Shown here piece after piece: positions 1 through 6,498 of a stretch of 6,625 nucleotides of DNA (positions within the stretch are counted from its first letter, which is position 1; the number at the start of each line of letters is the position of its first letter). Origin of the DNA: Anaerolineales bacterium (lineage in GTDB: Bacteria > Chloroflexota > Anaerolineae > Anaerolineales > VGOW01); contig CAKKQG010000132.1 of the NCBI GenBank assembly GCA_919901875.1, forward strand, positions 1 to 6,625, written 5' to 3'. Under the pieces are notes generated by a model, which searched no databases, was not told where the DNA came from, and saw only the letters and a list, made by a program, of their open reading frames with translations. The position numbers were made by a program, and so were the translations under genes.

Positions 1-2369
1 CGATTCCGTTAGGCGAACACTTCAAGCCGGGTCCAAGATTCGGCGGACAGATTAAACCGTTATTCGATCACATCCAATCCGTAATCAGTGATCAGTCATC
101 AGTAACGATTGTGAGTCGGCAAGTGGATAGATTGGCAGAGTTGTGGAGCGAAGAAGCCGAACCGATTGCCACCGTTGAAGAACCGAACACCGCATCACCG
201 TTGTCGTTTCTAAATGGTGCACTCGGCGAAGGCTTCCTCTTCCAACATCCAACATCCAACATCCAGCTTCTAACCGACTCCGAAATCTTCGGCTGGTCCC
301 GCCCCGAACCACGCCGTCGCCGCACTTCAACAGCGCAAGCCCACGCACCCGAATCACTGTATGCAGATTTTCAAATGGGCGATCATCTCGTCCATCTCGA
401 TTATGGCATTGGCAAATTTATGGGGTTGGTCAAACGCTCCATTGACAATTCGGAGCGCGAATACATCCATGTGCAGTATGAGGGCGGCGATGATCTTTAC
501 GTGCCGATCATCCAAGCTGACCGACTCACAAAATATGTTGGCTCGGATGAAAACGAACCCACGCTCTCGCGCTTGGGAACACAAGAGTGGGTAACAGCCC
601 GTCAACGTGCGCGCGAAGCGGCGGAAGAAATTGCGGGTGAGCTACTAGAACTTTATGCCAAACGCGAATTGACTCAAGGACGAACTTTTAACCCTGACAC
701 CGTTTGGCAAAAAGAGCTTGAAGCCGCGTTTGGTTACATCGAGACCGATGATCAAACGAAAGCGATCAAAGAAGTAAAAGAGGATATGGAAAGACAACGC
801 CCGATGGATCGGTTGATCTGCGGCGATGTGGGTTACGGCAAAACAGAGGTTGCGTTGAGAGCGGCGTTCAAGGCGGTGAACGACGGCACCCAAGTTGCGG
901 TGTTGGTGCCCACAACGGTGCTGGCGCAACAACATCTTCACACCTTCACGCAGCGGCTGGCGGCATACCCGGTGAAAGTCGAGATGCTCTCGCGCTTCAG
1001 ATCGCCGAGCGAGCAAGATCAGATCATTGAGAAGATGGCGACGGGCGAAGTGGATATTGTGATCGGCACACATCGCTTGATCTCGAAGGATGTGCAATTT
1101 AAAAATTTGGGCTTGCTGATCATTGACGAAGAGCAGCGTTTCGGCGTGACACACAAAGAAAGATTGAAGCAGATGCGAACCGAAGTGGATGTGTTGACGC
1201 TGACCGCCACGCCGATCCCGCGCACGTTGTATATGAGTCTCGCCGGCATCCGCGACATCAGCATGATCCAAACCCCACCCGACGAACGGTTGCCAGTCAT
1301 CACCCATGTTGGACCTTACAACGAGAAAACCGTGCGCCAAGCGATCTTGCGCGAGATGGATCGCGACGGACAAATTTTTTTCGTGCATAATCGCGTGCAG
1401 TCCATCGGCGTAGTGAAAAATAAATTGGAGAAGCTGGTGCCAGAAGCGCGGATCGGAATCGCGCACGGGCAGATGGATGAGCATCAACTCTCGCAAGTGA
1501 TGGATGCCTTCGACGCGGGCGAGATTGATATTTTGCTCTGCACCTCCATCATCGAAAGCGGACTCGACATCCCCAACGCCAACACCTTGATCGTGGATCG
1601 CGCCGATATGTTTGGACTGGCGCAACTCTATCAACTACGCGGACGAGTCGGGCGTGCCGCCAACCGCGCTTACGCTTATTTCTTTCACGACCGAAACAAC
1701 CGCATGACTCCCGAAGGACGGCAGCGACTCGAAACGATTGCCGAGCAAACCGATCTCGGCGCGGGCTACAGCATCGCCATGCGCGATCTGGAAATGCGTG
1801 GCGCGGGAGATATTCTCGGCGCGCGGCAGAGCGGGCAAGTTGCCGCCGTTGGTTTTCATCTTTACACACGATTGCTGGCGCAGGCGGTGAAGCGGCTCAA
1901 GGCAGGCGTGGGCGTGAAGGATGAAGTGATTGATCTCGATTTGAGTCTGACCACCGTTGATCTGCCTTTGCCCTCAACACTACCTTCCGAATACATCAGT
2001 GATCGCAATTTGCGTTTGCGTTTGTATCGCCGCATGGCAGAGATCAAAGACGAAAAGCAGATCAACAATTTATCTTCCGAACTGCAAGATCGTTTTGGCG
2101 CGTTGCCCAAGTCCGTTGAAAACTTGTTGTATCAGATTCGCGTAAAAGTCTTGGCGCATCATGCCAGCGTGGAAGCCGTCGCCAGTGAAGAGGGGCAAAT
2201 TGTATTGAAGAGTCGTTTGTGGGAAACAGATGAAGGTCGCCGCAAGATCGGCGCAGCGATTGATGCCGCCGCGCGGGTGAGCAAGGGCAAGGTATGGCTG
2301 CCGAGATCAACAGATAAGGATTGGAGGGAGACGTTAGTGGAGGTTTTAGAAAAACTCGGAAAAGTTTGA
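1..2369 (+). CDS. mfd: Transcription-repair coupling factor Mfd, 5' end missing
   Basis: Mfd is a cytoplasmic dsDNA translocase that pushes stalled RNA polymerase off damaged DNA and recruits UvrA. The frame is open from the window edge (first full codon at 3), so 788 residues remain of a protein usually near 1,150; the UvrB-like N-terminal part lies outside. Visible in order: the end of the UvrB-like/linker region with VSRQ and LTDSEIFGW; the CarD-like RNA polymerase-interacting domain ([14 protein letters not shown] at 378-419); Walker [10 protein letters not shown] at 822-848; DEEQ box at 1125-1136; TATPIPRTL at 1206-1229; motif [10 protein letters not shown] at 1632-1655; the TRG motif region ([12 protein letters not shown], 1785-1820) that couples ATP use to translocation; and a C-terminal autoinhibitory D7-like domain to the TGA at 2367. 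All helicase motifs are intact. The GTG at 111 is internal, because conserved in-frame sequence precedes it. Two heptamer repeats lie in the coding sequence, both in frame. Confidence 0.97.
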   Translation, partial: IPLGEHFKPGPRFGGQIKPLFDHIQSVISDQSSVTIVSRQVDRLAELWSEEAEPIATVEEPNTASPLSFLNGALGEGFLFQHPTSNIQLLTDSEIFGWSRPEPRRRRTSTAQAHAPESLYADFQMGDHLVHLDYGIGKFMGLVKRSIDNSEREYIHVQYEGGDDLYVPIIQADRLTKYVGSDENEPTLSRLGTQEWVTARQRAREAAEEIAGELLELYAKRELTQGRTFNPDTVWQKELEAAFGYIETDDQTKAIKEVKEDMERQRPMDRLICGDVGYGKTEVALRAAFKAVNDGTQVAVLVPTTVLAQQHLHTFTQRLAAYPVKVEMLSRFRSPSEQDQIIEKMATGEVDIVIGTHRLISKDVQFKNLGLLIIDEEQRFGVTHKERLKQMRTEVDVLTLTATPIPRTLYMSLAGIRDISMIQTPPDERLPVITHVGPYNEKTVRQAILREMDRDGQIFFVHNRVQSIGVVKNKLEKLVPEARIGIAHGQMDEHQLSQVMDAFDAGEIDILLCTSIIESGLDIPNANTLIVDRADMFGLAQLYQLRGRVGRAANRAYAYFFHDRNNRMTPEGRQRLETIAEQTDLGAGYSIAMRDLEMRGAGDILGARQSGQVAAVGFHLYTRLLAQAVKRLKAGVGVKDEVIDLDLSLTTVDLPLPSTLPSEYISDRNLRLRLYRRMAEIKDEKQINNLSSELQDRFGALPKSVENLLYQIRVKVLAHHASVEAVASEEGQIVLKSRLWETDEGRRKIGAAIDAAARVSKGKVWLPRSTDKDWRETLVEVLEKLGKV
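83..103 (+). repeat. Heptameric tandem repeat NATCAGT x3 inside mfd
   Basis: Three tandem 7-bp units, AATCAGT, GATCAGT and CATCAGT, vary only in the first base and are followed by a further AA. They encode most of the peptide VISDQSSV, between the helix ending FDHIQ and the conserved VSRQ strand of Mfd. Three units make 21 bp, so the frame is kept. The low-complexity peptide looks like a loop insertion. Similar heptamer repeats are dispersed in several bacterial phyla, including Cyanobacteria. Confidence 0.8.
241..265 (+). repeat. Heptameric tandem repeat CCAACAT x3 inside mfd
   Basis: Three perfect CCAACAT units (242-262) with partial units on both sides give 25 bp of perfect 7-bp periodicity. 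They encode the segment around QHPTSNIQ, just before the conserved LLTDSEIFG of Mfd. The sequence is unrelated to the repeat at 83-103 but has the same unit length and copy number and also keeps the frame. Confidence 0.85.
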
Positions 2370-2394
2370 CAAGGGTAGTATACTTTTAGCAAGC

Positions 2395-2400
2395 AGGTGA
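2395..2400 (+). promoter_or_regulatory. Ribosome binding site of the Uma2 gene
   Basis: AGGTGA lies 3 bases before the ATG at 2404, a short but usable spacing. It supports this ATG over the later in-frame Met codon at 2461. Upstream, a TATACT hexamer (2379-2384) is a possible -10 element inside the 8-bp palindrome AGTATACT (2377-2384). A perfect TTGACA (2366-2371) overlaps the mfd stop, but it is only 7 bases from TATACT, so the two do not form a normal sigma-70 pair. Confidence 0.55.
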
Positions 2401-2403
2401 ACT

Positions 2404-3036
2404 ATGCAACCCACAATCGAACAAATTCAACCCAACATCAAAGTTGCGCCCAACCCCAAGATGACTTACGAAGAGTTTTTGGATTGGTGCGATGAAGACA
2501 CGCTTGCCGAATGGGTAGACGGAGAAACGATAATGACATCACCCGCATCACTTGAACATCAAGATATTAGCAGTTTACTCGAAACACTTCTGCGCTTTTT
2601 TGTTGAAGAGCATAATCTCGGGAAAGTGATCCGTGCGCCCTTTCAGATGAAGCTAAAAGATTCGGGGCGCGAACCTGATTTGCTGTTTGTTGCCAAAGAA
2701 AATTTGGGACGCTTGCACAAAACTTATCTCGATGGGGAGGCTGATCTCGCCATTGAGATCATCTCACCCGAAAGCGGCACGCGAGATCGCGGTGAGAAAT
2801 TTTACGAATACGAAGCGGGCGGTGTGCGCGAGTTTTGGTTGATCGATCCGATCCGCCAGCAAGCCGAGTTCTATCAACTGGGCGAGAACAAATTGTATCA
2901 ACACGTCGCGCCTGACGCCTCAGGCGTTTATCGCTCAAAGGTCATTGCTGGATTTTGGTTGAAAGTGACTTGGTTGTGGGAGAAACCCTTAAAGCCGACA
3001 CGAGAGGTATTGAAAGAGTTGGGGTTGACGAAGTAA
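2404..3036 (+). CDS. Uma2 family (DUF820) restriction endonuclease-like protein
   Basis: A 210-residue protein of the Uma2/DUF820 family (PD-(D/E)XK nuclease fold), whose biological role is largely unknown and which is often found in many copies in Cyanobacteria and Chloroflexota. Family marks: the N-terminal MTYEEFLDW helix (20-28), EWVDGE (36-41), S-x-E-H at 49-52, the core acidic pair in REPDLLFV (89-96, Asp92), AIEIISPES (116-124, Glu118), the downstream lysine in RGEKFYEY (Lys132), then AGGVREFWLIDP (138-149), and a C-terminal SKVIAGFWLKV strand. Asp92, Glu118 and Lys132 fit an intact nuclease core. There is no signal peptide or membrane segment. It starts 34 bp after mfd with its own ribosome binding site and is followed at once by a strong terminator, so it may be read with mfd or alone. 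Its substrate cannot be told from the sequence. Confidence 0.9.
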   Translation: MQPTIEQIQPNIKVAPNPKMTYEEFLDWCDEDTLAEWVDGETIMTSPASLEHQDISSLLETLLRFFVEEHNLGKVIRAPFQMKLKDSGREPDLLFVAKENLGRLHKTYLDGEADLAIEIISPESGTRDRGEKFYEYEAGGVREFWLIDPIRQQAEFYQLGENKLYQHVAPDASGVYRSKVIAGFWLKVTWLWEKPLKPTREVLKELGLTK

Positions 3037-3039
3037 ACA

Positions 3040-3076
3040 AAAGAGAGCGCGAATGTTATTCGCGCTCTCTTTATTT
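3040..3076 (+). terminator. Strong, probably bidirectional, intrinsic terminator
   Basis: A perfect 14-bp stem (3040-3053 with 3059-3072) closes on the 5-base loop TGTTA. On the + strand it is followed by TTTATTT, giving a U-rich tail just after the Uma2 stop at 3034. On the - strand the stem is followed by TTTTGTTTAC, also U-rich, so it can also stop transcripts coming from vapC and lon. It lies directly next to the detached lon tail copy (3078), as expected if it was the original lon terminator. Confidence 0.9.
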
Positions 3077-3077
3077 C

Positions 3078-3149
3078 TCACGCCCTCGCCACCGGTCTCC
3101 CCGTGATCTTTAACGGAGTCCGCTTCAACTTGATCAACGGTGCAGGCGA
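3078..3149 (-). pseudogene. Detached duplicate of the lon 3' end (last 23 codons plus stop)
   Basis: This 72-bp stretch matches 3947-4018, the end of lon including its stop codon, at 71 of 72 positions by direct comparison. The single difference (A at 3144, G at 4013) is a synonymous change in a proline codon. Similarity begins exactly at the lon stop triplet and stops after 24 whole codons. It has no start codon and no link to the rest of lon, so it is a non-coding relic or a recombination footprint. With the intact lon end it forms direct repeats around vapBC. Confidence 0.93.
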
Positions 3150-3168
3150 GGCGCAACCATCTGCGCCT
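3149..3168 (-). other. Small hairpin directly after vapC
   Basis: AGGCGCA (3149-3155) and TGCGCCT (3162-3168) form a 7-bp stem with a 6-base loop, one base beyond the vapC stop codon. There is no T run after it on the - strand, so it is unlikely to be a full intrinsic terminator. It sits exactly on the boundary where similarity to the lon end stops, so it may mark one end of the inserted segment. Confidence 0.45.
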
Positions 3169-3169
3169 A

Positions 3170-3604
3170 CTACGGCGCAACGATCTTGTCATCAAGCTCG
3201 GGATACGCGCGCCGAAAATCTTTTTCATTCAGCGTGACTACTTGATCCACTTGCGCGTTCAACGCCGAACGCAAGATCAAAGCGTCATAAACCACGCCAC
3301 CTACAACGCCCAATTCAGCTAGATGCTCAACGATTTGGACATAATCCTGATCGGAGAGCGCCACTATTTGAAACGTGCCAACGACATTACGCTTAATCAG
3401 CTGCAACGCATCATCAGATGAGAGACGAGGTTGAACAGGCAACGTTGTCAGAATGGCATAGAGTTCTGCAATAGAGTGTGCGGCGACCAATCCTGTATCT
3501 TCTCCATTTACGACTCGCGTAAGCCATGGCAAAGCGCGTTGATGCGCGGGGTGCGCCTCGACCATTGCCGCGACAAGGACAGAAGTATCCAGCAAGAGTC
3601 TCAC
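3170..3604 (-). CDS. vapC: PIN-domain ribonuclease toxin, VapC type
   Basis: A 144-residue PIN-domain protein, the toxin half of a type II VapBC module; such toxins are Mg-dependent RNases that cut tRNA or rRNA when freed from antitoxin. PIN acidic residues are in their usual places: Asp6 in LLLDTSVLV, Glu47 in HSIAELYAIL, Asp107 in GGVVYDALIL, and Asp129 in TLNEKDF. Length fits a whole single PIN domain, with no sign of decay. The start is GTG (3604-3602), overlapping the TGA of vapB as GTGA, so translation is probably coupled to the antitoxin. No separate ribosome binding site is needed for that. The gene ends 20 bp before the detached lon tail. The cellular target cannot be predicted from this sequence. 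Confidence 0.93.
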   Translation of the reverse strand: MRLLLDTSVLVAAMVEAHPAHQRALPWLTRVVNGEDTGLVAAHSIAELYAILTTLPVQPRLSSDDALQLIKRNVVGTFQIVALSDQDYVQIVEHLAELGVVGGVVYDALILRSALNAQVDQVVTLNEKDFRRAYPELDDKIVAP

Positions 3605-3879
3605 AACCCCACCCGTTGCAAAAGATCGAACACACGGCGATCCCGTTCATGCCGCGCCACATCAATCAAATCGGTTAATGCCTGCACCTTCGCTACCAGC
3701 ACGCCATTTTTCAAAATCAAAACGGGTGGTTCAGATTGGATTCGCAAACGCACCCCGCCTTGATCCGCTTTTTCAACGAGAAGAGTCATACCGGGAGAAA
3801 GATGCAATTGCTCGCGCAAGGGCGAGGGGATAAAGACGCGCCCCAACTCGTCGAGAGAAATTTGAATAACTTGATTCAT
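3601..3879 (-). CDS. vapB: AbrB/MazE-fold antitoxin, VapB type
   Basis: A 92-residue antitoxin that should bind VapC through its C-terminus and DNA through its N-terminus. Residues 1-50 form a swapped-hairpin AbrB/SpoVT domain: ISLDELGRVFIPSPLREQL followed by LSPGMTLLVE and GVRLRI. The rest (about 53-92), ending in DVARHERDRRVFDLLQRVGL, is the helical charged tail typical of the toxin-binding and protease-sensitive part. The ATG at 3879 is chosen because AAGGTGA (3884-3890) lies 4 bases upstream. It precedes vapC with a 4-base overlap, the common antitoxin-first order. Just upstream is a long inverted repeat with a candidate promoter, fitting autorepression. Only 67 bp separate it from the stop of lon on the same strand. 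Confidence 0.93.
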   Translation of the reverse strand: MNQVIQISLDELGRVFIPSPLREQLHLSPGMTLLVEKADQGGVRLRIQSEPPVLILKNGVLVAKVQALTDLIDVARHERDRRVFDLLQRVGL

Positions 3880-3883
3880 AGCG

Positions 3884-3890
3884 TCACCTT
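3884..3890 (-). promoter_or_regulatory. Ribosome binding site of vapB
   Basis: Read on the - strand, AAGGTGA lies 4 bases before the vapB ATG. It is the clearest Shine-Dalgarno sequence on this strand of the window and fixes the vapB start. Confidence 0.8.
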
Positions 3891-3891
3891 G

Positions 3892-3934
3892 ATTTGAGAT
3901 CAGATAATCCTTCGCTTGTTATCATACCTCAAAT
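3892..3934 (-). promoter_or_regulatory. Candidate vapBC operator with overlapping promoter
   Basis: An imperfect inverted repeat has 16-bp arms: ATTTGAGATCAGATAA (3892-3907) and TTATCATACCTCAAAT (3919-3934), with 13 of 16 positions complementary across an 11-base spacer. The outer 7 bp and inner 5 bp are exact. On the - strand, TTGAGG (3927-3932) and GATTAT (3904-3909), 17 bases apart, make a moderate sigma-70-type promoter (4/6 matches each) whose two hexamers lie in the two arms. A VapB dimer pair bound to both arms would block it. Start of transcription would fall just before the vapB ribosome binding site. Site and role are inferred from symmetry and position. Confidence 0.65.
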
Positions 3935-3946
3935 AAGACGGAACGA

Positions 3947-4018
3947 TCACGCCCTCGCCACCGGTCTCCCCGTGATCTTTAACGGAGTCCGCTTCAACTT
4001 GATCAACGGTGCGGGCGA
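3947..4018 (-). repeat. Direct repeat copy at the intact end of lon
   Basis: This is the second copy of the 72-bp repeat, here forming the real last 23 codons and stop of lon. It covers the basic, variable tail after the conserved protease domain, from the Ser of SPAPLIK to the end VARA. The partner copy is 3078-3149, on the far side of vapBC. Confidence 0.93.
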
Positions 4019-6472
4019 CATGGCGGCGTCAATCACCTCCTCCATTCGCTCGACCAAAATAATTTTCAAATCACGTTTCGCGCTCTTGGGGACATCCACC
4101 AAATCTTTATCATTCTTCTTGGGAATGATCACGGTTGTAAATCCAGCGCGATGTGCGGCTAAAACTTTTTCTTTGATGCCGCCGACTGGCAGCACGCGCC
4201 CGCGTAATGTGATCTCACCTGTCATCGCCACTTCGCGTTTCACTTTGCGACCCGTGAATGCCGAGATGAGCGCGGTGGCAATCGTAATGCCTGCCGAGGG
4301 TCCATCTTTTGGAATCGCGCCTTCGGGGACGTGAACGTGAATATCTAACTTCTCGAAGCGAGTCACATCCACACCCAATAATTTTGCTTGCGTGCGTAAG
4401 TAAGACAGCGCGGCTTGCCCCGACTCTTGCATCACGTCGCCGACTTGTCCGGTGATTTGCATGTTGCCTTTGCCGCGCATCAGAGTCACTTCAATCGGCA
4501 TAGTATCGCCGCCACTTTCTGTCCAAGCGAGTGCCACGCCCACGCCGATTTCATCTTCGCGCTCGGCGTGTGGCGGCGTGAATTGCGGCGGACCCAAATA
4601 CTTGTGCAGAGTCGGCGGGGCGATTCGTTTGGGCAACGGTTTGCCTTCGGCTTTGCGCCGCGCCACTTTACGACAGACGTTGGCGATCTCGCGTTCCAAA
4701 TTTCGCACGCCCGCTTCGTAAGTGTATTGGCTGATCATCGCGCGGATCGCTTTGTCGCTGAATTCGAGACCCGCTTTGCCCAAACCATTTTCTTCGATCT
4801 GGCGCGGCACGATGAAGCGTTTTGCGATCTCTAACTTCTCTTCTTCGACATAAGAACTAAACTCGATCACTTCGAGTCGATCTTGTAAGGCTGGCGGGAT
4901 CGGGTTGAGTGAGTTCGCCGTGGTGATGAACAAAACTTTGGAGAGATCATAAGTGACATCAAGATAGTGATCGAGAAAGCCGTGATTCTGTTCGGGGTCG
5001 AGCGCTTCGAGCAATGCCGCCGAAGGATCGCCGCGAAAGTCTTGACTCAATTTATCAATCTCATCAAGCATGATCAACGGATTGACTGTGCCGCCACGCC
5101 GCATCGTTTGGATGATCCGTCCGGGCAACGCGCCGATATACGTGCGGCGGTGTCCGCGTATTTCCGCTTCGTCGCGCACGCCACCGAGCGACACACGCGC
5201 AAACTTGCGCTCCAACGCCTCGGCGATTGATTTGCCGAGTGAAGTTTTTCCGGTTCCGGGGGGTCCCACAAAACAGAGAATCGGCGAGCGCACGCGGGGA
5301 GAATCTTTTGCCAGTGAACGCACCGCAATGTATTCCAAGATTCGATCTTTGGCTTTGGGCAAACCAAAATGTTGTTCGTCTAAAAGTTTTTGGGCATGGT
5401 TGAGATCAAGGTTGTCATTCGTGCGCGTGTGCCAAGGAAGTTCGATCAACCAATCGAGATAGGTGCGGATGATTCCCGACTCGGGCGACATCGCCGGCAT
5501 CTGCCCCAAACGTTCCAGTTCTTTCAGCGCAGCTTTATTCGCCTCATCGGGCATCGCGGCGGCGACCACCTTCTCTTTGAGATCACCCACCTCTTTGATC
5601 CACAGATCGCCCTCGCCCAACTCGGTTTGGATCGCCTTCATCTGCTCGCGCAAATAGTATTCGCGTTGATCTTTATCCACGCCCGATTGCACTTGCGAAT
5701 GGATCTGATCTTCGAGCTCCAACACGTCGAGCTCTTTACCCAACAACACGCTCACTCTTTGTAGGCGCGCTGTCGGATCGATCATTTCCAAAACTTCTTG
5801 CGCCGCAGGCACATCCACGCCAATAGTCGAAGCCACTAAATCTGCCAACCAGCCTGCCTCGTCCACGTTCATCGCATAGACGTAGGCTTCTTCGGGGATG
5901 CTGTGATTCAGTTTGACAACTTTTTCAAACAACGCCAACACCGCGCGCATCAACGCTTCGTTCTCGCGCGTGCGATCACTCGGTTCAAAGATCGGGCGCG
6001 CCTTGGCGCGATAGTAAGGTTCGGTCTGTGTGAACTCGACAATTTCGAGTCGGCGGCGTCCTTGCGCCAAAACGGATGTGGTCGTGTCGGGCATTCGCAA
6101 CATGCGGCCCAACGCAACTTCGGTGCCGACGGTGTAGAGATCATCCGTTTCGGGATCGATCACTTCGGGGTCGCGTTGAGTGAGCGCGATAACCGTCTCG
6201 TGATTCTTAATGGCTGCCGCCACTGCCTCCAACGACTTTTCTCTGCCCACTAACAGCGGCGTGATCATGTGGGGGAACATCACCATGTCGCGCAGAGGCA
6301 CGATGGCACATTCGATCAGTCCATCATCGTCGGCTTTCGCTTCGGGGATGTCAGAAAGTTCTTCGGCGCGGACACGCATCGATTCGGCGAGTTCGGCTCG
6401 CAAGACCCAATCGTTCATATCGTCATCGTCGCCGAAGAATGCGTTGTGATTAAGAGGAGGGAGATTAAACAT
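3947..6472 (-). CDS. lon: ATP-dependent serine protease Lon (LonA type)
   Basis: Lon is a cytoplasmic hexameric AAA+ protease that unfolds and degrades damaged and regulatory proteins, including many antitoxins. With the ATG at 6472 it is 841 residues, longer than the roughly 780 usual. Order: an acidic variable N-terminus (1-52, with a DDDD run), the substrate-binding LAN domain from about 54 (IVPLRDMVMFPHM), the helical linker with REYYLREQMKAIQTELGE, Walker A GPPGTGKT (403-410), Walker B LIMLDEIDKL (Asp470, Glu471), FITTANSL sensor 1, GVRNLEREI sensor 2, then the P domain with Ser726 in PKDGPSAG and Lys767 in GGIKEK as catalytic dyad. A basic tail of 23 residues follows. There is no transmembrane segment, so it is not LonB. 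The start is uncertain: a GTG at 6538 lies inside a repeat element, the ATG at 6472 and the ATG at 6418 both lack a Shine-Dalgarno sequence. No terminator separates it from vapB. Confidence 0.96.
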   Translation of the reverse strand: MFNLPPLNHNAFFGDDDDMNDWVLRAELAESMRVRAEELSDIPEAKADDDGLIECAIVPLRDMVMFPHMITPLLVGREKSLEAVAAAIKNHETVIALTQRDPEVIDPETDDLYTVGTEVALGRMLRMPDTTTSVLAQGRRRLEIVEFTQTEPYYRAKARPIFEPSDRTRENEALMRAVLALFEKVVKLNHSIPEEAYVYAMNVDEAGWLADLVASTIGVDVPAAQEVLEMIDPTARLQRVSVLLGKELDVLELEDQIHSQVQSGVDKDQREYYLREQMKAIQTELGEGDLWIKEVGDLKEKVVAAAMPDEANKAALKELERLGQMPAMSPESGIIRTYLDWLIELPWHTRTNDNLDLNHAQKLLDEQHFGLPKAKDRILEYIAVRSLAKDSPRVRSPILCFVGPPGTGKTSLGKSIAEALERKFARVSLGGVRDEAEIRGHRRTYIGALPGRIIQTMRRGGTVNPLIMLDEIDKLSQDFRGDPSAALLEALDPEQNHGFLDHYLDVTYDLSKVLFITTANSLNPIPPALQDRLEVIEFSSYVEEEKLEIAKRFIVPRQIEENGLGKAGLEFSDKAIRAMISQYTYEAGVRNLEREIANVCRKVARRKAEGKPLPKRIAPPTLHKYLGPPQFTPPHAEREDEIGVGVALAWTESGGDTMPIEVTLMRGKGNMQITGQVGDVMQESGQAALSYLRTQAKLLGVDVTRFEKLDIHVHVPEGAIPKDGPSAGITIATALISAFTGRKVKREVAMTGEITLRGRVLPVGGIKEKVLAAHRAGFTTVIIPKKNDKDLVDVPKSAKRDLKIILVERMEEVIDAAMSPAPLIKLKRTPLKITGRPVARA

Positions 6473-6498
6473 TAAGGTGGAATAATTGTGGCTAACTG

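Larger units (their letters stand above)
3078..3946. mobile_element. Putative inserted segment: vapBC cassette plus one lon-tail repeat
   Basis: This 869-bp segment equals one 72-bp lon-tail copy plus the vapBC module and its control region. It lies between the lon stop codon and the hairpin terminator. Deleting it would restore lon followed directly by that terminator. There is no transposase or integrase inside and no obvious terminal inverted repeat, so the mechanism is unknown: site-specific entry into a gene end, a non-autonomous cassette moved in trans, or a repair-linked duplication are all possible. Confidence 0.55.

Noticed and set aside
645..1634. Long 329-codon open frame on the - strand
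   Set aside because: It lies fully opposite the helicase motifs of mfd, and its product is rich in His, Arg and Gln with no recognisable domain. It is a shadow frame.
111..2369. GTG at 111 as the start of the mfd gene
   Set aside because: The same frame is open to the window edge and encodes Mfd-like sequence ([17 protein letters not shown]) before it, so the gene simply begins outside the window.
2989..3228. 79-codon frame on the - strand across the lon-tail relic
   Set aside because: It overlaps the ends of vapC and the Uma2 gene, reads the lon relic out of frame, runs through the terminator hairpin, and has no family features.
3892..3934. Inverted repeat as a lon terminator
   Set aside because: The arms are imperfect and A/T-rich, and no T run follows on the - strand. 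Its position over the vapB promoter fits an operator better.
3894..4334. 146-codon + strand frame across the operator and lon end
   Set aside because: It is antisense to the lon protease domain, has no ribosome binding site, and its product resembles no known family.
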